From Candidatus Woesearchaeota archaeon (lineage in GTDB: Archaea; Nanobdellota; Nanobdellia; Woesearchaeales; SKGA01), in contig SKGA01000009.1 of NCBI GenBank assembly GCA_007117735.1, positions 1 to 32,784 on the forward strand: a DNA stretch of 32,784 bases, given 5' to 3'. A program made the position numbers and the translations under genes. Of the stretch, positions 25,095 to 32,784 are shown piece after piece (positions within the stretch are counted from its first letter, which is position 1; each line of letters begins with the position of its first letter). The notes beneath the pieces are model-generated. The model made no database searches. It was not told where the DNA came from and saw only the letters and a program-made list of their open reading frames with translations.

Positions 25095-28000
25095 ATGAGT
25101 AAATTGGTGAGATTAACTGTTCTATTTTTTTCCGTCTTATTGTTATTTTCATCAACTGTTTTCGCATCGATTCCTGAAGTTCTTCCTGAAGTAAGTATAA
25201 ATGGCGTGAATCAAACCTATGTCGAAGGCACTCCTATTGTTTTACTAGAAAATGAGACTTATTCTTTACAGTTTTTCTCGACGAATCCCAATAATCAACC
25301 GTTGTATTTTGATGAACGTTCTTCTTCTCCTATTTCTTCATCTGGCTCTCCTTCTTTTCTTTTTCTTTTGAATCAGCAAGGTCAGGCTACGTATAATGAT
25401 GTGGATAATGCGAACAGAGAATCTCCTATTATTGGTATTCATACGTTAAATGTCGATGTTTCTGATGATCCTCCCGGAGCCCCTCAGTTTTTTCATCGTC
25501 GAGAGTTCACGTTTAATTTAACTCCTGTTAACTACCCTCCTGAGTTTGTTCAAAGCACTCTTAACATCTCTTGTGAAGAAGGAAGCGAGTGTAGTGGCCA
25601 GGTCATTGCTCTTGATCGAGAGACCGATTTCAATGATTTAGTATTCTCTTTTGGTTCTGTTCCTGGTTTATTTTTAGATACAGATGCCAATGGTAATTTT
25701 AATTTTACTCCCACGTTCACTCAAGCTAATCAAGGAGAGTTTTTAGTTCCTGTTAATGTTTCTGATGGGGAAAACGTTGTTTCTGATATATTGAATATTA
25801 CTCTCACTACTGAGAATATTCGACCTATTGTTAATTGGTCAACTGATCCTGCTTTTCAAAATCAGACTGAGAATTTTATTTGGGAAATAAATGCTACTAA
25901 TGATCTTGAAGAAACTGATTTTTATGAATTTACTATTGCTTCTTCTTGTAGTCCTAATCCTTGGTCTATTCAAAATATTTCTAATGGTCTTGGCGGAGAG
26001 TTTGCTGTTGGTCGAATTAATATTTCTTTAAACAATGATAATAATTTTGTTGTTTGTCGTGATGTTACTGTTTTTATTCACGAGTATGATAATACTACTA
26101 TGAATCTCAGAAGAATTTATGAGTATAATATCACGCTTCCCATTATTAACACGAACGACCCTCCTGAAATCCATGAAATAAACACGCTTAATCTTTTTCA
26201 ACCTAATATGTCTGAGCAGTTTGCTGCTACTGGTCTTTCTTTTTCCTATTTTGTTAACGCTACAGATCCTGATTTTTTAACCTATGAGGCTGAAAACGAG
26301 TCCTTAACTTTCTCTCTATTTAGTCCTCCTACTTTCCCTTCTTCCTCAGAGCCAATGTTTGCAATTGATAGTGAAACTGGCGAAGTATTTTCTACTCAAT
26401 CTCAAATGAATGAGTCCTATATTGGTGTATGGAATATTACTGTACAAGTAACAGATAATCTTACTCCTCAGTTTACTGTTGCCAGAAACCTTACTCTTAA
26501 TGTGAGCTTGAATCAACCTCCTGTTCTTCATCCTTTTGACTCATCTGATTGTTTTGATAATTTTCGTTGTTCAAAAAATATTTCTGCTTTTGATCCTGAG
26601 GGTGACGTCCTATTTTTATTCCTTAATTTAACGTATACTAATCCGTTTCAACAAGTTGATAACTCGTTTTCTCAGCAAGATATTTTCTCTTTATTTAACA
26701 TTTCTCCAACTCCTGTCATTTCAGAGCCCAACGTTACCTTTATTATGAATTGGACTCCTACGGATAGTAATATTGGTAATTATTCTCTTCGAGTTACCTT
26801 TCAAGATGTCGTAGGTAACACCAATTCCTCTTATCTTAATTTTTCTGTTTTCAATACTCCTGATGCTCCTTTTCTTAGTAATCGTTCTGATGAGATTGTT
26901 CCTATAGATTTTCCTTGGCTTGCCGAGACTATTCCTTTTCAGAAAGATATTTTTATGTTTGATGATGATTTGTTATGGGGTAATGATAATCTTACGTTAA
27001 ATTATTCTTTTATCGGCGACTCTCTTTCTTCGTTTTCTCTTGAACAAGTAAATGATACGTTTGCCACCATTAATTTCACTCCTCAGATTGGCGAAGATGG
27101 AACTTATACTATTAATTTTACGGTGGTTGACTCTTTTGGTTTGTCAGATACACAAATTGTTAATTTTACTGTTTATGATCTTTCCTATTTTCCTAATATT
27201 ACTGAAATATCTCCTTGGTTTAATGAACCCTTAAATAACACTATTTTTTCTTCTTTTTTGACGTTACCAGACTCTTCAGTAAGGGTGATGGATGTTTTTA
27301 CTCCTGAAAATACTACTCGTTTTTTTGATATTGTTGCAGATGATCGATTAAATTCTAATTTAACTGTTTCTTGGTTTATTGATGGTCAATTAATTAATAC
27401 ATCTGAGTATGGTTCTCATGCATATGAAAGATATTTCTCTTTCTTTGATACAGGGGTTTATAATTTTACTGTTCGTGTTGATGGTATTGGTTTTGACGAA
27501 TTTACTTGGATTGTTGATGTTGAGAATGTGAATCGTCCTCCTCTTTTTATTAATCCTTTACGAAATTTTACTGGAGCTTCTGGTTCTTTGGTTGGTTCTC
27601 GAGTTGCTATTTCTCGATTTTTCTCTCTTAATCAAGAGGCTACGAAAGTGTTTTATGATCCTGATGATGATCCTAATGAAAATGGTCAGATTGATTATCA
27701 TTTGGACGAGATTAATTCTTTAAATTTCACTCTTGGTAATGATGCGTGTGATGAATACGCGGTTTTTAATTTTGCAAACGGTACTGACGATGTCGCTATT
27801 GATATTCTTGAGTCTGGAACATGTACGACATTCTTTATCGCAACTGATCCGTATGGAGAGTATGTCTATTCTAATAATGCTTCGTTTCAATTTGTAAAAG
27901 TTGAAAGTTCTTCTGGCGATGCTCAGCAAACTTCTGGTTCAAGAACAAGAACTGTTGTGGAGACTGTTACTATTCCTATTGATATTCCTGTTGAAGATCC

Positions 28001-28664
28001 TGAATTGTTAAAAATTATTTTCCCTGGTTTAACTGAGACGTATGTTGATGAACGTATGGTTACTCCTATTATTATTCGAAATACGTGGAACGAACCTTTA
28101 ACAGGTATTAATCTTGGTATGGATGACGGTGGCTTAAATCTTACGTATGAGTTTTCTCAAGGTAATATTCCTTCTCTTGGTGTTAATCAAGAAGTAGAGC
28201 TTAACCTTACTATTTTTGGTTATCGAAGAAATGAGCCATTCTCATTTAATATTTCTGCGTTTATTGGTTCTTTACAGTATACTGATATTGAAACAATTTA
28301 TATTTCTAGTTTAGAACGTGGTAGTGAGGATTTGGAGTCTATCCGTTCTAGAATAAGTTTTGCGAGAGATTTGCTTGCTGATACTCCTGAGTGTGCCGAA
28401 CTTGTTTCTGTTATTCGAGAGATGGAGTCTAACCCTAACGCGGTAACTCTTGAAGTAGTGAATAATATTATTAATGCTTGTCGTTATTTGATGAGTAGTG
28501 AACTTGATAGAAGCACTCCTTTACCCAAAAGTTTTGTTGGAAGACTAAGCTTGTATTCTAAAGCGGTTGTCGACTTTAATCTCTTGGCTATTATTGTTGC
28601 AAGTTTATTATTCCTCTCATTAATCGCGGGTTTACTTATCAAATCAACGATGAAGACGATTTAG
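25095..28664 (+). CDS. Giant cell-surface protein with repeated cadherin-like domains and C-terminal TM
   Basis: Signal peptide; recurrent domain starts NYPPEFV, NDPPEIHEI, NQPPVLHPFD, NRPPLF; dense N-x-S/T sequons; C-terminal FNLLAIIVASLLFLSLIAGLLI. Confidence 0.85.
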   Translation: MSKLVRLTVLFFSVLLLFSSTVFASIPEVLPEVSINGVNQTYVEGTPIVLLENETYSLQFFSTNPNNQPLYFDERSSSPISSSGSPSFLFLLNQQGQATYNDVDNANRESPIIGIHTLNVDVSDDPPGAPQFFHRREFTFNLTPVNYPPEFVQSTLNISCEEGSECSGQVIALDRETDFNDLVFSFGSVPGLFLDTDANGNFNFTPTFTQANQGEFLVPVNVSDGENVVSDILNITLTTENIRPIVNWSTDPAFQNQTENFIWEINATNDLEETDFYEFTIASSCSPNPWSIQNISNGLGGEFAVGRINISLNNDNNFVVCRDVTVFIHEYDNTTMNLRRIYEYNITLPIINTNDPPEIHEINTLNLFQPNMSEQFAATGLSFSYFVNATDPDFLTYEAENESLTFSLFSPPTFPSSSEPMFAIDSETGEVFSTQSQMNESYIGVWNITVQVTDNLTPQFTVARNLTLNVSLNQPPVLHPFDSSDCFDNFRCSKNISAFDPEGDVLFLFLNLTYTNPFQQVDNSFSQQDIFSLFNISPTPVISEPNVTFIMNWTPTDSNIGNYSLRVTFQDVVGNTNSSYLNFSVFNTPDAPFLSNRSDEIVPIDFPWLAETIPFQKDIFMFDDDLLWGNDNLTLNYSFIGDSLSSFSLEQVNDTFATINFTPQIGEDGTYTINFTVVDSFGLSDTQIVNFTVYDLSYFPNITEISPWFNEPLNNTIFSSFLTLPDSSVRVMDVFTPENTTRFFDIVADDRLNSNLTVSWFIDGQLINTSEYGSHAYERYFSFFDTGVYNFTVRVDGIGFDEFTWIVDVENVNRPPLFINPLRNFTGASGSLVGSRVAISRFFSLNQEATKVFYDPDDDPNENGQIDYHLDEINSLNFTLGNDACDEYAVFNFANGTDDVAIDILESGTCTTFFIATDPYGEYVYSNNASFQFVKVESSSGDAQQTSGSRTRTVVETVTIPIDIPVEDPELLKIIFPGLTETYVDERMVTPIIIRNTWNEPLTGINLGMDDGGLNLTYEFSQGNIPSLGVNQEVELNLTIFGYRRNEPFSFNISAFIGSLQYTDIETIYISSLERGSEDLESIRSRISFARDLLADTPECAELVSVIREMESNPNAVTLEVVNNIINACRYLMSSELDRSTPLPKSFVGRLSLYSKAVVDFNLLAIIVASLLFLSLIAGLLIKSTMKTI

Positions 28665-28735
28665 TTTTAACGGGTTATTTTATAACTTAATTTTCAGAAA
28701 ATTTTCCTACAATTATGAGTGCTAGTTTTTAAGAA

Positions 28736-29353
28736 TTATTTTTTATTTTTCTTTGGGCGGTGTGGTTTTTCTTCTTCATGTAATGAGTGGTATATACCCA
28801 TTAAATCATTATAGAAAGGTATTTTTTCTGATTCTTCTAGTGTCTCGTAAAGAACAACTGCTTTATGGTATAATATGTGTGTTCGTTCTGTTTTTTCGCT
28901 TTGTTCTAGCTCGTCAATATATGATCGCAATTCACGTAATTGTTTTTTTTCTTTTTTATTTTGTTCTTTTTTTCTTCGAGAAAATAGTTGTCGTATTTTT
29001 TTTAAGAATGTATTTTTCTTTTCTTTTTTCTGATAAAGTTGTTGGATGAATTCTTTTAGTTCTTTAAGTAACTCTTTTTTTTCTTGTTGTGAAAATTCGA
29101 CCGAACTATATTCTAAAGCTCCTAGTCTATTAAGATGATTTTTAATTCTTTCAAATAATTTTTCTTCAACATATGTTTTTCTTATTTCTCGAATAAGTTC
29201 TTCATGGGTTACTTCATGTTCAATATGGCTGTATTGTTTAAAAAAGCCTGTGCTTATAAGATATACTTCTTTATCTGTCACGTGTTTATTAGTGAGTAGA
29301 TGATTCACTTGACGACGCATTTGTTCTTGATATGGCTCGTTAACCTCTTTCAT
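28736..29353 (-). CDS. Hypothetical Lys/Glu-rich coiled-coil protein
   Basis: Intact 205-codon ORF filling the gap between neighbours; highly charged helical composition. Confidence 0.65.
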   Translation of the reverse strand: MKEVNEPYQEQMRRQVNHLLTNKHVTDKEVYLISTGFFKQYSHIEHEVTHEELIREIRKTYVEEKLFERIKNHLNRLGALEYSSVEFSQQEKKELLKELKEFIQQLYQKKEKKNTFLKKIRQLFSRRKKEQNKKEKKQLRELRSYIDELEQSEKTERTHILYHKAVVLYETLEESEKIPFYNDLMGIYHSLHEEEKPHRPKKNKK

Positions 29354-29461
29354 GTTGGTAATTTACACTTGTCTCTTTAAATATTTTTTTATTATGTTTT
29401 CTGTCGTTTCTTAGTAATGGTATCGCAAACTATTTATATTGCGGTTATGAATTATATGTTA

Positions 29462-30466
29462 ATGAAAGAATCATTCATCGATAAAAAAATCGCTAAAAAG
29501 TTGGACGGTCATGTGAAGAAATTTCTTGACGCAAAAAAAGAAATTGAAAAAGCTGTTATTGGTCAGGAAGAAGTTGTTAGTTTTATTCTTGAAGCTTTAG
29601 TTGCAAAAGGTCATGTTCTTCTTGAAGGGGTTCCTGGTACGGGAAAAACTCTTTTAGTTAGATCTTTAGCATCTGTTCTTGGCGGTTCTTATTCTCGTAT
29701 TCAGTTCACTCCTGATTTATTACCTACGGATATTGTAGGGGTTACTTCTTATGAAGAAGGAAAAGGTTTTTACGTAATGAAAGGTCCTGTTTTTGCAAAT
29801 TTTGTACTTACAGATGAGATCAACCGTTCTCCTCCTAAAGTACAGTCTGCTCTTTTAGAGGCGATGCAGGAGAAACAAGTTACTATTGGTAAAGAATCAT
29901 TTGCTCTTCCTGCACCTTTTTTTGTTATGGCAACTCAGAACCCTGTTGAAAATTTAGGTACGTATCAACTTCCTGAAGCTCAGCTTGATCGTTTTTTATA
30001 TAAATTACTTATTACTTATCCTTCTATTGATGATGAAGAAATTATTTTAGAATCAAACATTACTTTGAAGTCATTTGATGTTTCTTCATTTAAAAAAATT
30101 CTTTCTGAAAAGGACTTGGTAGAAATTCAAGAATTGGTTAAAGAAATTTATATTGATGATAAAATAAAGCGTTATATTGTTCGTCTTATTGATGCTACTC
30201 GTTATCCTAGAAATTATAATTTAGATTTAGGTTCTAAGTATATTGGTTTTGGAGCTTCTCCTCGAGGTAGTATTGCCTTGTTTATCGCTGCTAAAGCGAG
30301 AGCTTTCATGCAGCAACGAACATATGTGACTCATAAAGATGTTAAGGATGTCGCTTTTCCAGTTCTTCGTCATAGAGTATTATTAAATTTTGAGGGTCAA
30401 GCGGAGGGAATTTCTACTGAAGAAATTATTAAAGAAATTCTTCATAAAGTTCCTCTTTTAGAATAA
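29462..30466 (+). CDS. MoxR-family AAA+ ATPase
   Basis: AVIGQEEVVSFILEALVAKGHVLLEGVPGTGKTLLVRSLA, TDEINRSPPKVQSALLEAMQE, ATQNPVENLGTYQLPEAQLDRF. The ORF opens at 29417; 29462 is one plausible downstream start. Confidence 0.93.
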   Translation: MKESFIDKKIAKKLDGHVKKFLDAKKEIEKAVIGQEEVVSFILEALVAKGHVLLEGVPGTGKTLLVRSLASVLGGSYSRIQFTPDLLPTDIVGVTSYEEGKGFYVMKGPVFANFVLTDEINRSPPKVQSALLEAMQEKQVTIGKESFALPAPFFVMATQNPVENLGTYQLPEAQLDRFLYKLLITYPSIDDEEIILESNITLKSFDVSSFKKILSEKDLVEIQELVKEIYIDDKIKRYIVRLIDATRYPRNYNLDLGSKYIGFGASPRGSIALFIAAKARAFMQQRTYVTHKDVKDVAFPVLRHRVLLNFEGQAEGISTEEIIKEILHKVPLLE

Positions 30467-30470
30467 TAAA

Positions 30471-31370
30471 ATGCCTATCCAAGATTTTAGGGTGGATTTT
30501 TCTACAAAAAATCCTGATAAAGAAATAGTTGGAAGACGAGAGCTTCTTTCTCAAGACCTTGAAGGTAATTGGACAACTACGTTTAAAGGAAAAGGTATGG
30601 AGTTCACTGGTTATCGTAGGTATACCTATACTGATGATGCTTCTTTTATTGATTGGAGAGCGAGTTTGCGTTCTCGAGATTTACTTGTTCGTGAATTTGA
30701 AGAGTATAGGAATTTTAATATTTTATTTTTATTTGATGTTTCTGATACGATGTTATTTTCTTCGCATGAAAAATTAAAAGCCGAATTTGCAGCAGAGTTT
30801 ATTCATGCGTTAACTGGTTCTGCTGGAAAAGCAGGTGAGGCTGTTGGTTTATATATGTTTTCTGATAAACTTGTTTCTCATATTCAGCCAAATTTTGGTG
30901 TTGCTATTCGTAAACGCTTAGAGATTAATCTTGCTAATGGCGAGTTGTACGGTGGGAAGAAAGATTTCAAACGTTCTTTATTACAAACAAACGCTCTTAT
31001 TAGTCCTCGTTGTATTGTTGTTGTTGTTTCTGATTTTCTTGCTCTTGGTAATGAGTGGGAGTCTTATCTTGTTTTATTAAGTAAGAAACATGATATTATT
31101 GGTGTGCAAATTAAAGATCCTCGAGACAGGGTTTTGCCTTCTTCTTCTGGTCAGTTTGTTCTTCAAGATCCTAATTCAAATGAACAGCTTCGTGTTGATA
31201 ATGATTTATTTAGAAAAAAATATGCACAACATGCCAAAGATCATGAAGAGTATATTTCTCAAGTTTTTAAACGTCTTCGAGGAAGAGTTGTTTCCATCGA
31301 CACTTCTTGGCCTTTGAAGAAAGCTGTGGATACGTTCTTCACTGCTGCTCGGCAAGGTGGTGCTCAATGA
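30471..31370 (+). CDS. DUF58-family protein
   Basis: GMEFTGYRRYTYTDDASFIDWRASLRSRDLLVREFEEYRNFNILFLFDVSDTM. Confidence 0.92.
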   Translation: MPIQDFRVDFSTKNPDKEIVGRRELLSQDLEGNWTTTFKGKGMEFTGYRRYTYTDDASFIDWRASLRSRDLLVREFEEYRNFNILFLFDVSDTMLFSSHEKLKAEFAAEFIHALTGSAGKAGEAVGLYMFSDKLVSHIQPNFGVAIRKRLEINLANGELYGGKKDFKRSLLQTNALISPRCIVVVVSDFLALGNEWESYLVLLSKKHDIIGVQIKDPRDRVLPSSSGQFVLQDPNSNEQLRVDNDLFRKKYAQHAKDHEEYISQVFKRLRGRVVSIDTSWPLKKAVDTFFTAARQGGAQ

Positions 31371-32326
31371 TTTCTTTATTTTTTGAACGTCCAGAATTTT
31401 TATGGTTATTACTTCTTATTCCCTTTCTAATTTTCACTCATTTTCTTTTTCTTCGTCTTGCACAAAATAAAGCAATGCGTTTTGCTAATTTTGAAACGTT
31501 AAAGCGTGTTGATGGGAAACGACGATTAGTAAAGAATTGGGCTGTTTTGTTCTTAAGAATTTTTGCAGTCTTATTTGTCATTGTTGCTCTTGCAGAATTG
31601 ACTGTTTATTATCCTGGTTTTCAAAGCGATGTTGATTATGTTCTTGCCATTGATAACTCTCCTTCTATGGTGACAGAAGATATTACTCCTAATCGTTTAG
31701 AAGCTGCAAAAATGCATGCATCTATTTTCTTAAATAGTCTTTCTGCACAAACACAAGTAGGTCTTATTTCTTTTTCAGGTATTACTTATGTTCAGAACAC
31801 GCTTTCAACAAGCCATTTTGATATCGGTATGAATATTGAATTGTTAGATATTGCTCGTGTTGCAGGAACAGATACTGCGGGAGCTATTGTTGCAGGAACT
31901 AATTTATTAACAATGACTGATAATGGTCGAGCAATTATTTTGTTTACTGATGGTATTGACACAGTAGGTTCATATATTGATGATAGTGTGACTCAAGCAG
32001 TGCAGTACGCGATAGAAAATGATGTGGTGATTCATACAGTTGGGTATGGTATGGTTGGAGCGATTGCAGGTTATCTTCCTTCCATATATAATATTTCAGC
32101 TTCTATTGATAGAGAGCGGTTAGATTTTGTTGCGCAAATGACTGGCGGTCAAAGTTTTTATCCTACAACTAATCAAGAAGCTCAAGAGATTTTTACTCGG
32201 TTAACTTCAGAAGCTTCTCCTGCACAATTACCCTATCCTCTTCGACAATACGGCATTTTCTTTGCTCTTGCTTTATTATTTGTTGAGTGGTTTGTTCTTA
32301 ATATTCGTTTTAGGAGGATAGCTTAA
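31367..32326 (+). CDS. BatA-like VWA-domain membrane protein
   Basis: MISLFFERPEFLWLLLLIPFLIF; VLAIDNSPSMVTEDITPNR MIDAS-type motif; start overlaps the upstream stop (ATGA). Confidence 0.9.
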   Translation: MISLFFERPEFLWLLLLIPFLIFTHFLFLRLAQNKAMRFANFETLKRVDGKRRLVKNWAVLFLRIFAVLFVIVALAELTVYYPGFQSDVDYVLAIDNSPSMVTEDITPNRLEAAKMHASIFLNSLSAQTQVGLISFSGITYVQNTLSTSHFDIGMNIELLDIARVAGTDTAGAIVAGTNLLTMTDNGRAIILFTDGIDTVGSYIDDSVTQAVQYAIENDVVIHTVGYGMVGAIAGYLPSIYNISASIDRERLDFVAQMTGGQSFYPTTNQEAQEIFTRLTSEASPAQLPYPLRQYGIFFALALLFVEWFVLNIRFRRIA

Positions 32327-32327
32327 A

Positions 32328-32738
32328 ATGGATGCTCCTCTTTTTGTTTTACTAACAACAGTTATTGCTTGGGTTGTTTCTCAAGTGTTAAAATTCTTTT
32401 TTCATGCAGGAACGCCTTTTGATCCGTGGTGGTGGAGAACAGGAGGTATGCCTTCCTCGCATACTGCTCCAACGGCAGCTGCAGTAACAAGTATTTTTCT
32501 TGTTGAAGGTTTTAGCGTTTTATTTGTTTTTTCACTTATCTTTTTAATAGCGATTATTCGGGACGCTGTTGGTGTAAGGTATGCTGTTGGTGTAAACGCT
32601 CAAGTCTTAAAACAATTACTTGGTAAGAAAAAAGAGTCTGATATTGTTGTGGTGCAAGAAGGTCATACCGTAAAACAAGTCGCCGCTGGCTTTGTCATCG
32701 GTCTTGTTGTTTCAGTTCTTCTTTTTGTTTTTGTTTAA
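32328..32738 (+). CDS. DUF212 / divergent PAP2-family membrane protein
   Basis: WWWRTGGMPSSHTAPTAAAVTSIFL, IIRDAVGVRYAVGVNAQVLKQLL. Confidence 0.85.
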   Translation: MDAPLFVLLTTVIAWVVSQVLKFFFHAGTPFDPWWWRTGGMPSSHTAPTAAAVTSIFLVEGFSVLFVFSLIFLIAIIRDAVGVRYAVGVNAQVLKQLLGKKKESDIVVVQEGHTVKQVAAGFVIGLVVSVLLFVFV

Positions 32739-32784
32739 TCAAGTGCAGTCCGTGTTGTTTATTTCCAGAAGAAATGTTTATATA

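Noticed and set aside
1-32784. CRISPR array, transposon or prophage
   Set aside because: No regularly spaced direct repeats, transposase, integrase or phage structural genes were recognised.

Overview
This is a gene-dense, AT-rich archaeal window. Gene content and surface-protein style (N-terminal TM followed by TG[YF]AV motifs, CARDB/cadherin-like surface proteins, thrombospondin-like W.CG.W..C modules) suggest a DPANN lineage of Woesearchaeota/Pacearchaeota type; that placement is inference. Left half, information processing and proteostasis: YchF/OBG-type GTPase (partial), RfcL, Trm5-like methyltransferase, transglutaminase-like lipoprotein, PAN ATPase, COG1325-type RNA-binding protein, HerA-like ATPase, parvulin PPIase, a ~315-nt structured-RNA candidate, archaeal DnaG, a Hel308 helicase lacking its first RecA domain, tRNA-Ile(GAT) and tRNA-Asn(GTT). 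Right half, cell surface: a translationally coupled cluster of small surface beta-proteins, a Cys-rich receptor-like protein, E1-like ThiF plus DHH phosphoesterase, two tRNA-Thr genes (one with an unusual AGT anticodon), a MacB-like ABC system, a 1189-aa surface protein, and a MoxR/DUF58/VWA/DUF212 operon. Best leads: (1) a split or domain-truncated Hel308 with its own promoter; (2) the structured RNA immediately upstream of dnaG; (3) a tRNA-Thr with A34; (4) the surface-protein operon with a shared juxtamembrane TG[YFL]A motif; (5) one palindromic TATA box that appears to serve both the PAN and COG1325 genes. No database searches or folding programs were run.
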